A stretch of 64,000 bases of DNA, taken from the NCBI GenBank assembly GCA_902530745.1, contig CACABO010000002.1, positions 62,001 to 126,000 on the forward strand, read 5' to 3'. The notes under the pieces were generated by a model. It did not search any database and was not told where the DNA came from. It was given only the letters and a program-made list of their open reading frames with translations. The translations under genes were made by a program, and so were the position numbers. Positions 55,030 through 62,977 of this stretch are shown here, piece by piece (position 1 is the first letter of the stretch; the number at the start of each line of letters is the position of its first letter). Source of the stretch: an uncultured Alphaproteobacteria bacterium. GTDB lineage: Bacteria > Pseudomonadota > Alphaproteobacteria > HIMB59.

Positions 55030-57132
55030 ATGATTACACCTTCAATACGTCAAAACCTACAACTTCTTCAAGGTACACCTATGGAAGATGGGTCACCATC
55101 TTGGTTACTCTACGATAACTTAAGAAATAAATATTTCACCTTAGGTGTAAATGCCTTTCGTATGCTCAAACATTGGATTGCAGGCGTGGATACAAAGCAA
55201 TTTATTGAACAAGTACAACAAAAAGGTTTGGACATAGAAGAGGATCAGCTGAACGACTTTATCAATTTTTTAAAAACTAATAGTCTGATTTCCCATAACA
55301 ATGCAGAGGATGTACAGATTTTATTGCATCAACATAACGCACAAAAAAAACATTGGTTTATGAATTTAATACATAACTATTTATTCTTTAAAATTCCCTT
55401 AATTAAACCTGACCCTTTTTTAGATAAAACATTACACATTGCAAAATTTTTTGGCCAAAGATTTTTAAGACTATTGATTTACATTATAGGCGTTATGGGC
55501 GTTTATTTTGTCATCCAGCAATGGGATGAGTTCTTAACAACATTTTTATATTTTTTTAATTGGAATGGTTTGTTGTTTTACGCTTTTGCTTTGGTTGGTG
55601 TGAAAGCAATTCATGAATTAGGACATGCGTACACTGCAAAAAATTTTGGCTGTAATGTCAATTCCATGGGAATTGCTTTTCTTGTATTTTTCCCTTTTTT
55701 GTATACCGATAACACCAATGCGTGGAGGCTAAGAGATCACAAAAAAAGACTCTCAATAAACTTCGCTGGCATTTCCACAGAACTACATCTTGCCTTATTA
55801 GCTACTTTTTTATGGGGGATCACAGACCAGGGAATGTTGAAAAGTATAGCATTTTTTGTTGCAACAACTGGGTGGATCTCCTCCTTGCTTATCAATATAA
55901 GCCCTTTTATGCGATTTGATGGTTATTATGTATTTGCAGATTATTTAAAAGTTGAAAACTTACAACCTCGAGCCTTTGCTCTCGCAAAATGGAAACTTCG
56001 TCAATGGATCTTTGGGTTCAAACACAACCCTCCTGAGCAAATCAATATTCAAAAACAAAACTTAATCATTGTTTATGCTTGGGCAACTTGGATATATCGT
56101 TTCTTTTTATTTTTAGGGATAGCCTTATTAGTTTATTACTTTGCATTTAAGCTTTTAGGTATCTTCCTATTTGTAGTAGAGATTGTGTGGTTTATTTTAC
56201 TGCCTATTTTTAGAGAAATGCGTGAATGGTGGAGATTACGTTCTAATATTTATCTCTCCTTACAATTCATAAGGTCGATTCTTGTACTAGGCGCTTTAGC
56301 ATTTATTATATTTTATCCTTGGAAATCTTCTCAAAAAACTCCTGCGATATATCAATCTGAAAAATTTATAGAAATCTTTCCACCAATTAATTCACAAGTC
56401 AAAGATATTTATATAGTGGAAAAACAAATTGTTAAGGAAGATCAAAAATTAATTAATTTAGACTCACCTGCTTTAAACTCTGAAATAAAAATAGCTGTTG
56501 CAGAATTAGAATTGATAGAAATAAAAATAAATAATGCTTTAGATACAGAGAGCAATAGGTCTGATTTACTACTTTTAAAAAGTGAAAGAAATAAATTTGA
56601 AACTCAAATTAATAATTTAAATAAAATCAAATCTTCTCTGGAAATTGTAGCCCCTTTTGATGGTGAAGTGACTAATTTAGGTAATTTAAAAGAGCAACAA
56701 TGGTTAAATGAAGATACAGCAATACTCAAACTAGTAGATAAAAATAATTACCAAGTAATTGCTTTTGTTTCTGAAAAAAATATTTCTTCTTTGGATATCA
56801 ACAAAGAAATTTGGTTCACTCCTTCTTCTACATCACAAGATAGTATCGCTGCCTATGTTAATTCAATAAGCAAATCACCGATTAATAATTTTGATATGTA
56901 CCCTATGGTTACTTCAATATTTGATGGTCCGATTGCTGCTAGTGAAAATCCTTCAGGGGGTATTCGGTCTGAACAAGCATATTATAAAGTCACACTAGAC
57001 TTAGAGGATAATACCTCAGCCATGGACAATAAAATGCTTGGTTTTGTGAACATGGGAATTGAGTCAAAAAGTTACTTTAAACGTTTTATTGACTTTTCAT
57101 CAGCCACTTTAATAAGAGAGTTAAATTTCTAA
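55030..57132 (+). CDS. M50 (site-2-type) metalloprotease fused to HlyD-type adaptor, with PqqD-like N-terminus
   Basis: A 700-residue membrane protein starting directly after the previous stop. Residues about 20-90 (SWLLYDNLRNKYFTLG; LKHWIAGVDTKQFIEQV; LNDFINFLKTNSLIS) follow the PqqD/RiPP-recognition-element pattern. The membrane domain contains HELGH at residues 195-199 and the second M50 element ISPFMRFDGYYVFADYL with Asp297, so the zinc site looks intact. After several helices, residues about 450-700 form a lipoyl/coiled-coil/barrel adaptor (FPPINSQVKDIYIVEKQIV; IVAPFDGEVTNLG). In place of an ABC ATPase, this is the only polytopic inner-membrane component of the locus. It may process or guide the giant protein; that is inference. 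Confidence 0.85.
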   Translation: MITPSIRQNLQLLQGTPMEDGSPSWLLYDNLRNKYFTLGVNAFRMLKHWIAGVDTKQFIEQVQQKGLDIEEDQLNDFINFLKTNSLISHNNAEDVQILLHQHNAQKKHWFMNLIHNYLFFKIPLIKPDPFLDKTLHIAKFFGQRFLRLLIYIIGVMGVYFVIQQWDEFLTTFLYFFNWNGLLFYAFALVGVKAIHELGHAYTAKNFGCNVNSMGIAFLVFFPFLYTDNTNAWRLRDHKKRLSINFAGISTELHLALLATFLWGITDQGMLKSIAFFVATTGWISSLLINISPFMRFDGYYVFADYLKVENLQPRAFALAKWKLRQWIFGFKHNPPEQINIQKQNLIIVYAWATWIYRFFLFLGIALLVYYFAFKLLGIFLFVVEIVWFILLPIFREMREWWRLRSNIYLSLQFIRSILVLGALAFIIFYPWKSSQKTPAIYQSEKFIEIFPPINSQVKDIYIVEKQIVKEDQKLINLDSPALNSEIKIAVAELELIEIKINNALDTESNRSDLLLLKSERNKFETQINNLNKIKSSLEIVAPFDGEVTNLGNLKEQQWLNEDTAILKLVDKNNYQVIAFVSEKNISSLDINKEIWFTPSSTSQDSIAAYVNSISKSPINNFDMYPMVTSIFDGPIAASENPSGGIRSEQAYYKVTLDLEDNTSAMDNKMLGFVNMGIESKSYFKRFIDFSSATLIRELNF

Positions 57133-57136
57133 ATTA

Positions 57137-57155
57137 GTGGCTCATTTTGGGTCAT
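57137..57155. promoter_or_regulatory. Operator-like palindrome, site 2
   Basis: GTGGCTCATTTTGGGTCAT; the left arm is imperfect (CTC for CCC). Similarity to site 1 continues for 12 more bases (ATAAATTAAAAAA after GGGTN). It precedes the gene at 57199. Confidence 0.65.
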
Positions 57156-57184
57156 AAATTAAAAAAAAGCATCTAAAATCAGTG

Positions 57185-57190
57185 TATTAT
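57185..57190 (+). promoter_or_regulatory. Probable -10 box of the gene at 57199
   Basis: TATTAT, 32 bases after site 2, matching the spacing at the giant-gene promoter. Initiation 7 bases on would fall at about the ATG 57199, suggesting a leaderless message, or a short leader if ATG 57220 is used. Confidence 0.45.
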
Positions 57191-57198
57191 TACACCTT

Positions 57199-58119
57199 AT
57201 GATTATTTTGCACCAGTCGATGAAAGATCAGTTTCAAAAGGAAACTGGAAAAAAAATAAGCTCTCCGAGCTCATTTTTCAAATCTAAATGGCTAGAAGAA
57301 CAAGATCAAAAGAAAACCTTTGATCACCTAAATAACGCAGAGCTTAGCGACGTAATAAAAGAAAGACTATTTTTTAAAAGTTCTAAAGCAACTGATTATG
57401 ATCGTTTCTTAGAACTGCTTGATATTAAGAGATCAAGTGACTTCAAAATCTTTGCTAAGCTGACAGCAATTATTAAGCCATATCAGAAATTAGAATTTCA
57501 AAAAACCTCTCAAGAGCTAGAGGCATTAGATTGTTTGTACTCAATTCAAAATAAAAAAGTGATGAATCATCAAATGATCAAATCACTTACACAAAGTTTA
57601 AAACAGATAGAAAAACACTGTCAAAAGATAAAAAAAGAGATTAGCCAATCTTTAAAAAAGAGTCGCCTTAAACATGGAATGAGTCCTAGTGAAATTATTT
57701 TAAAAGACGCAAGCGGTGCTGATATATCTTCTACAAGTATATTTGATGAATTTTCAATAATAGCAAAGGAATGCCAATATCTTTCTGAGGCAAATAGCTC
57801 ATTTGAAAATACCGAGCCTTCACTGTTTCCAAGTTTAGACATACAGGAAATACCTTTAGATTATTATATAGTGACACTAAAAAACTTATTTCAATGCATT
57901 GATTTGGGTCAATTTAAAATTCATGATCAACAATCTGAGTTAAAAACTTTTTGTTGGGAGGGTATATTACAAACACCCTCAATATGTTTTACTCCTTATT
58001 CATCTTTTTTAAAGGCTTACAAAAGATGTAACAAAAAGAAAAATATTTTTTTTAGTCTGTCACAAGCTATCTCAAAAAATGACTTTTACGAAATAAGAGA
58101 TAAAATTTTAAATTTCTAA
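57199..58119 (+). CDS. Uncharacterised protein co-regulated with the giant surface protein
   Basis: A 306-residue protein of no family I recognise. No signal peptide or membrane helix; charged and largely helical, with a coiled-coil-like stretch near residues 125-155 (LTQSLKQIEKHCQKIKKEI). The last 60 residues are rich in Phe, Lys and Cys. It carries the same operator and -10 arrangement as the giant gene, so a role in making or handling that protein (cytoplasmic chaperone, regulator) is possible but unproven. ATG 57220 is an alternative start. It overlaps the convergent MFS gene by 4 bases. Confidence 0.75.
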   Translation: MIILHQSMKDQFQKETGKKISSPSSFFKSKWLEEQDQKKTFDHLNNAELSDVIKERLFFKSSKATDYDRFLELLDIKRSSDFKIFAKLTAIIKPYQKLEFQKTSQELEALDCLYSIQNKKVMNHQMIKSLTQSLKQIEKHCQKIKKEISQSLKKSRLKHGMSPSEIILKDASGADISSTSIFDEFSIIAKECQYLSEANSSFENTEPSLFPSLDIQEIPLDYYIVTLKNLFQCIDLGQFKIHDQQSELKTFCWEGILQTPSICFTPYSSFLKAYKRCNKKKNIFFSLSQAISKNDFYEIRDKILNF

Positions 58120-59336
58120 TTATCCTGGTAGCTGACCTTTAACATAAGTAACATACCCGATAGAAGTAGCACTATTGAAAATCCAAAGCCGATACGTTGA
58201 GAGAATAAAAAAGTAATTGCTGCAGCACAAAGGGGTCCTAAAAAAGCTGTTGCTTTTCCTGAAAATGTGAACATACCAAACCCTAAACCTTGCATCTCAT
58301 CAGGTATTAGTTTTGCCATGACAACTCTACTAGAACTTTGTAAAGGTCCTGAAAAAAAGGTACCGATTACTGCAAGGATAATAAATGTAGTTGGATTTGT
58401 GTTTATTGACATGGAAATGATAATAGCGGAGAGCAATGCAAGAGAAATTATTATAACTTTTTTGTCGTTTTTGAAAAATATTCCAAAGATATAGCAACCC
58501 ACAGCTCCACTAACATTGCATAATATCGCCACTATAATGATCTTACTGATTGATATGCCCATTACAGAAGTTCCAAAAATTCCAATTGTTGTCATCACAA
58601 TGATTAAACCGTCCATGTAAATCATTCTTGCGATTAAATACCTACCTGTATTTGTAAGACCATTATCCCATATCAAATCTTTTATTGTATGAGTTGTCTT
58701 ATTTGGAATAACGTAGGCCTTTTGATTGAACTTAGTAAAAAACATTAAGGGAATACAAAATACAAAAAACCATAAAGATAATATTAAATGAGAAAAACGA
58801 ATAGGAGTTTGATTATCCTTAGCCAATCCCAAGACATTTTCATCTGGAAGAATGAATAGATAAAGTATCATTATTAGGACAAGCACCCCTCCTATATATC
58901 CTGTTCCAAAACCAACTCCAGAGCCAAAAGATAAATCTTTTGAGTAACAACTTTTTAAAGTTGCATTGTACAAACTATTCGATGCTTCATAGCTAATACT
59001 TCCTAAAAATAATAAAAAAAGACAAAATAGAACATAATTTGAGTCTGGTAGCACAAACCAAAACGCAGCGATTGATAAAATACAAATAATTGAAAAAAAT
59101 CTTAAATAAATTACACGCCCATTATTAGTTGCATCAGATAATTTACCGATAAAGGGCATCATCAATGCAATTAGAATTCCCGATATACCAATAATTAATT
59201 GCCATAATGCAGTCCCTGTTTGTTGATTTTCAATAACATGATTAACAAAGTAACTAGATGTTAAAGTTGTAATTATAATCATGGGAAATACAGAATTCCC
59301 AAAATCGTAAAAAGAAAATGATAAAAGCTTTTTCAT
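58116..59336 (-). CDS. MFS transporter, Atg22/UMF1-like
   Basis: A 406-residue protein with about 12 membrane helices. The N-terminus SFSFYDFGNSVFPMIIIT followed by SYFVNHV is the mark of the Atg22-like MFS group; PFIGKLSDATNNGR is the MFS loop 2-3 motif. The substrate is unknown (amino acids in fungal Atg22). ATG overlaps the stop of the regulator gene by 4 bases, so the two are one operon. Confidence 0.88.
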   Translation of the reverse strand: MKKLLSFSFYDFGNSVFPMIIITTLTSSYFVNHVIENQQTGTALWQLIIGISGILIALMMPFIGKLSDATNNGRVIYLRFFSIICILSIAAFWFVLPDSNYVLFCLFLLFLGSISYEASNSLYNATLKSCYSKDLSFGSGVGFGTGYIGGVLVLIMILYLFILPDENVLGLAKDNQTPIRFSHLILSLWFFVFCIPLMFFTKFNQKAYVIPNKTTHTIKDLIWDNGLTNTGRYLIARMIYMDGLIIVMTTIGIFGTSVMGISISKIIIVAILCNVSGAVGCYIFGIFFKNDKKVIIISLALLSAIIISMSINTNPTTFIILAVIGTFFSGPLQSSSRVVMAKLIPDEMQGLGFGMFTFSGKATAFLGPLCAAAITFLFSQRIGFGFSIVLLLSGMLLMLKVSYQDN

Positions 59337-59836
59337 TTTAATTTTTTAATTAAATTCACTCCTGATACTTCTTCAACGAACTTTACTTCATTTAGATTAG
59401 AGACTAGTCGTGCAAGCTCTTTAGTAGTTACTTCACCAAACCCACCCATAATTTTTGTATAATTTTCTCCTAATATAATTCCACTACTCTCATCCTTTGC
59501 TAATAATTGAAAGTCAATTAATTTTTGAACACGTCTTCGGATACTTTCTTTAGGTTGAGATAAAATGTTGGCAATACTTAATATTGATAGCTTAGAACCT
59601 TTGAAATATTTTTTTATTTCATCAGATGACATTCCCTTTAGTTCTTCCAGTGATTTGGTGTCAGAGGAGTTGATCTTATACAGCCAATTAGCAGCAACCG
59701 TATTAAGTGTCATTAACTCATCAATGTTTATTCCCAAATCACTTACTCTTTTGTAATAGCTGGTAACAGTCATAAGCCAAGCATAAGCTGCTTTACTGTA
59801 AGTTGATTTTTGATCAGAATCTTTTTTTGTATCCAT
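59333..59836 (-). CDS. Winged-helix transcriptional regulator, MarR-like
   Basis: A 167-residue protein. Residues about 80-130 read as a winged helix: LSILSIANILSQPKESIRRRVQKLIDFQLLAKD (recognition helix near SIRRRVQKLIDF) then a wing GIILGENYTK. The rest is helical, as expected for a dimeric MarR-type fold, though the N-terminus is not typical of MarR. Two copies of the palindrome shared with the giant-gene and 57199 promoters lie 20-60 bases upstream of its start, suggesting autoregulation and control of the whole locus. A TATTAT box at 59853-59848 would give an almost leaderless message. Confidence 0.82.
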   Translation of the reverse strand: MDTKKDSDQKSTYSKAAYAWLMTVTSYYKRVSDLGINIDELMTLNTVAANWLYKINSSDTKSLEELKGMSSDEIKKYFKGSKLSILSIANILSQPKESIRRRVQKLIDFQLLAKDESSGIILGENYTKIMGGFGEVTTKELARLVSNLNEVKFVEEVSGVNLIKKLK

Positions 59837-59855
59837 TTTTAATTTATATAATATT

Positions 59856-59874
59856 AAAACCTAAAATGGGTTTT
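59856..59874. promoter_or_regulatory. Operator-like palindrome, site 3
   Basis: AAAACCTAAAATGGGTTTT, upstream of the regulator gene. Its centre is 21 bases (two helical turns) from that of site 4. It overlaps the likely core promoter of the regulator gene. Confidence 0.65.
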
Positions 59875-59876
59875 CT

Positions 59877-59895
59877 ACAACCCAAAATGGGTTGT
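59877..59895. promoter_or_regulatory. Operator-like palindrome, site 4 (best copy)
   Basis: ACAACCCAAAATGGGTTGT: perfect 7-base arms around AAAAT. The most symmetrical of the four copies. Confidence 0.75.
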
Positions 59896-59955
59896 CAAAG
59901 AATAAAATTTTTAAAATTATCTATTTTTTGATGAAAATATTAATAAAATTAAGAG

Positions 59956-60300
59956 ATGCCAAAATTTATTAGTGTTGTTAAGTTCATAGTTAAAGAAGGT
60001 GAGGTTGAAAATTTTACAGCTTCGATGAAAAAGTTTGTTAACCCAGATGGTGTGATCTTTCGAAAAGTCATTAAAACAGGGGACCGTTCTTATTGCAGTG
60101 TGGTGGAGTGGATCGACGAGGATAGTTTAGCAAAAGCTCGTCAGCAGATGATCGCATACTTGGATACAGTGAGAGATTTACTTGAAGAGATTAGCCCGGA
60201 GCTAGGCGTTACTGATCCTGCATCTGGTCCAGTAATAATAGATGAGCAAGGACTTGTCACAAGTCCAGGTGGAACTATTTCAGGAAAAATTAAAACTTAA
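59956..60300 (+). CDS. Small dimeric alpha/beta-barrel-like hypothetical protein
   Basis: A 114-residue soluble protein. The first ~80 residues (FISVVKFIVKEGEVENFTASM; YCSVVEWIDEDSLAKARQQM) follow the ferredoxin-like pattern of antibiotic-biosynthesis-monooxygenase-type proteins, with a Gly/Pro-rich tail. No catalytic residues can be named. It lies divergently from the regulator at 59836, downstream of operator sites 3 and 4, so co-regulation is possible. Confidence 0.65.
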   Translation: MPKFISVVKFIVKEGEVENFTASMKKFVNPDGVIFRKVIKTGDRSYCSVVEWIDEDSLAKARQQMIAYLDTVRDLLEEISPELGVTDPASGPVIIDEQGLVTSPGGTISGKIKT

Positions 60301-60315
60301 TTAACTTTTATTTTT

Positions 60316-61224
60316 TTAAATTGATCTCGGGTCATCAAGACCAGCATGACGATATGCTGATGTTACGGTATTTCTTAGTAAACAAGCAATGGTCATCGGC
60401 CCAACCCCTCCTGGTACGGGAGTGATCATAGAGGCTTTCTCTGATGCACTATCAAAATCTACATCGCCAACTATTTTGCTTCCTTCACTTCCATCTTCTT
60501 TTGTAATAGATATTCGATTGATACCAACATCGATTACAACAGCACCATCTTTTAACCATTTTGAGTCAATCATCTCGGCTCTTCCAATGGCTGCAACAAT
60601 AATATCTGCTTGTGAACAAACTTTTTCAATTTCTTTGGTTTTGGAGTGTACCACTGTAACGGTACATGACTCTTCGATTAAAAGTTGCGACATAGGTTTA
60701 CCCACTATATTTGACCTACCAATTACAACAACACTTTTACCTTTTAAATCTTCTATATGATCCTTCAAAAGTAAAAGAGAACCTAAAGGCGTGCATGGGA
60801 TAAAAGCTTTTTTCAACATATCACCCCCAATGGAAAGTCTTCCTGCGTTTATAGCATGAAAACCATCAACATCTTTTTCTACAACAATTGCATCGATCAC
60901 TTTTCTCTCATCAATTTGCTTAGGTAAAGGTAATTGTACTAAAATACCGTGAACCGTGCTATCATTGTTGAGCTCATCAATTAATTTCAATAATGTTTCT
61001 TGATTTGTGCTTGCTTCTAATTTGAAATCTTTAGTTTTAATATTACATTCTGCAGCCATTTTTGTCTTTTGACCTACATAAACCTTACTAGCTGGATTTT
61101 CTCCTACTAGCACCACTGCTAAACAGGGATCTACTTGTTTTTGAGATATTAATTTGTCTGAGTCCTCTTTTACCTCAGTTCTAATTTTTGCTGCAAAAGC
61201 TTTTCCATCAATTATATCTGCCAT
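60316..61224 (-). CDS. folD: FolD, methylenetetrahydrofolate dehydrogenase/cyclohydrolase
   Basis: A 302-residue bifunctional one-carbon enzyme. I start at ATG 61224 (MADIIDGKAFAAKI), preceded by AAGGAG; a frame to 61266 would add 14 unlikely residues and overlap yggT. Catalytic Y49 and K53 in YVGQK, VQLPLP, GRSNIVGKPMSQLL and TPVPGGVGPMTIA are all present. It follows yggT after 19 bases. Confidence 0.96.
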   Translation of the reverse strand: MADIIDGKAFAAKIRTEVKEDSDKLISQKQVDPCLAVVLVGENPASKVYVGQKTKMAAECNIKTKDFKLEASTNQETLLKLIDELNNDSTVHGILVQLPLPKQIDERKVIDAIVVEKDVDGFHAINAGRLSIGGDMLKKAFIPCTPLGSLLLLKDHIEDLKGKSVVVIGRSNIVGKPMSQLLIEESCTVTVVHSKTKEIEKVCSQADIIVAAIGRAEMIDSKWLKDGAVVIDVGINRISITKEDGSEGSKIVGDVDFDSASEKASMITPVPGGVGPMTIACLLRNTVTSAYRHAGLDDPRSI

Positions 61225-61243
61225 TTTTTTATTCTCCTTATCA

Positions 61244-61528
61244 TTATCCTCTTGGCCAATACTCAATCAGTAAATCCTTAAACAAGTATATTATTAGTAT
61301 TAAAAGTACTGGAGAAATGTCTAAGCCACCTAAGTTTGGTAAATATCTTCTCATATAATTTAAGGGAGGGTCAGTTAGTTTTTTAAAACTTTCAAAAACA
61401 CGCCACAAAAAAATATTTTGACTATTTAATATGTTAAAATGAAACAACCAAGACACGACTACATAAAAAAACACAATAAGTGTGTAAAAGTCTAATAGTC
61501 TTACCAAGAACAGTAGTAATGAATTCAC
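61244..61528 (-). CDS. yggT: YggT-family membrane protein
   Basis: A 94-residue protein with two membrane helices (LLLFLVRLLDFYTLIVFFYVV and LGGLDISPVLLILIIYLF; cited blocks LDFYTLIVFFYVV and DISPVLLILIIYLF) around FESFKKLTDPPLNYMRRYLP, the YggT repeat. Often found near cell-division or folD genes; function not settled. Confidence 0.9.
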   Translation of the reverse strand: MNSLLLFLVRLLDFYTLIVFFYVVVSWLFHFNILNSQNIFLWRVFESFKKLTDPPLNYMRRYLPNLGGLDISPVLLILIIYLFKDLLIEYWPRG

Positions 61529-61550
61529 TGTGATAAATTATAAAAAATTA

Positions 61551-62315
61551 TTATTCACGTCTATTAAATAAGAAATTCCTACAACGCTCTGACTGGGGAT
61601 TTGTGAAAACTGTGTCAGGATGTCCTTCCTCTTCCACAAGACCATCGTGAAGAAAAATAACTTTATTTGAAACTTTTCTAGCAAACGCCATTTCATGAGT
61701 TACAACTAACATTGTTTTTCCCTGTTCAGCTAAATTACGAATAACAGACAAGACTTCGTCTACTAATTCTGGATCAAGCGAGGATGTTGGCTCATCAAAT
61801 AATAATATTTCTGGAGAAATGGCTAGTGCTCTTGCTATTGCTGCCCTTTGTTGCTGACCTCCTGATAGATGAGAGGGGTATTCTTTTGCTTTGTCCTCGA
61901 TTCCTACTTTTTTCAAAAGAATCATTGCCTGTTCTTGAGCGACTTCTTTATCTATTCCTAAAACATTTACAGGAGCCTCTGTTATGTTATCTAAGATATT
62001 CATGTGCGACCAAAGATTGAAACTTTGAAAAACCATACCCAATTTTTTCCTAATTAAAGTGATTTTTGATAGTAAATTTTTATTGGGTTTATTTAGATTT
62101 TCATCGCGACAGTTGATAATTTCACCACAAACATTTACGGTACCACTATCTGGTGTTTCAAGAAAATTTATACAACGAAGCATAGTGCTCTTTCCTGATC
62201 CAGAACTTCCAATAATACTTACAACATCTCCTTTATTGGCAATAAGATTAATGCCTTTTAAAACTTTATTGTCACCAAATTTTTTCTCTAACTGATTTAG
62301 CTCAAGTATTTTCAT
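61551..62315 (-). CDS. Polar amino-acid ABC transporter ATP-binding protein
   Basis: A 254-residue ATPase: Walker A GSSGSGKST, signature LSGGQQQRAAIARAL, Walker B LLFDEPTSSLDPE and the H-loop VTHEMAFARKV. The ending and insertions are like HisP/OccP (basic amino-acid uptake). No permease gene is adjacent on this side; the binding protein at 63470 may be a partner, though it lies divergently across the bactofilin genes. Confidence 0.93.
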   Translation of the reverse strand: MKILELNQLEKKFGDNKVLKGINLIANKGDVVSIIGSSGSGKSTMLRCINFLETPDSGTVNVCGEIINCRDENLNKPNKNLLSKITLIRKKLGMVFQSFNLWSHMNILDNITEAPVNVLGIDKEVAQEQAMILLKKVGIEDKAKEYPSHLSGGQQQRAAIARALAISPEILLFDEPTSSLDPELVDEVLSVIRNLAEQGKTMLVVTHEMAFARKVSNKVIFLHDGLVEEEGHPDTVFTNPQSERCRNFLFNRRE

Positions 62316-62423
62316 AATTTAGTAATATTTCATTTTTTTGATTTCAAAGATATTGCTAAAAAGATTAGATTTAAAAGTTAATTTATTAATTTACATCAAA
62401 TTTATAAAAATCAGATTTATTAA

Positions 62424-62457
62424 TTCTAAAAACCTAATCAATTCAATGTTTTTAGAA
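62424..62457. repeat. Perfect 10-base inverted repeat in the ABC/bactofilin gap
   Basis: TTCTAAAAAC and GTTTTTAGAA, separated by 14 bases, in the 188-base divergent gap. It may be an operator or leader structure. Nothing else could be assigned in this gap. Confidence 0.35.
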
Positions 62458-62503
62458 AATAATTTAGATTTTATGAATATTTAGATTGTGTTAAGATAGA
62501 TTC

Positions 62504-62977
62504 ATGGATGAAAATAATACTGATATGCATGAAAATAGTGCTGAGTCAGTGGATGGTGAAATTCAATCTACTCCAATAGATAATGATGCTAAAGCTGTTA
62601 ACATAGGTTCTGGCGTTAGAGTTGATGGACGAATAGAGGGAGCAGAAACTTCTGACATTTCTGGAACTCTTACAGGAACTCTCAAATCCTCAAATATTAA
62701 CATTAACAGTAAAGGTGCTTTTAGTGGAGACATGTCAGGTCAAGAGATAACCATCTCTGGGAGTGTGGATGGTGAGATAAATTCAGAGGATTATTTGATT
62801 GTCAACAACTCTGCAAATATCAAAGGAGTAATAGAATATACTTCATTACAAGTAAGTTATGGTGCAAGAATTCAAGGTACTTTAAGACATAGAGGTAGTG
62901 TCCAATCATATTCACCAGTTTCTACTAATGAAGTTAAAGAAGATGAAATAAATGAAAACCATGAGGGTGATCAATAA
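62504..62977 (+). CDS. Bactofilin
   Basis: A 157-residue cytoskeletal protein. The core (residues about 30-130) is the repetitive beta-helix of bactofilins: VDGRIEGAETSDISGTLTG, ITISGSVDGEINSEDYL and ANIKGVIEYTSLQV. The N- and C-terminal tails are acidic and flexible. Bactofilins polymerise without nucleotide and shape the envelope or localise enzymes. One-base overlap with the next bactofilin. Confidence 0.93.
   Translation: MDENNTDMHENSAESVDGEIQSTPIDNDAKAVNIGSGVRVDGRIEGAETSDISGTLTGTLKSSNININSKGAFSGDMSGQEITISGSVDGEINSEDYLIVNNSANIKGVIEYTSLQVSYGARIQGTLRHRGSVQSYSPVSTNEVKEDEINENHEGDQ

Noticed and set aside
52952..57132. RND multidrug efflux operon
   Set aside because: Adaptor genes are present but there is no RND pump gene; the M50 protease fusion and the overlap with the giant gene fit a dedicated export locus better.
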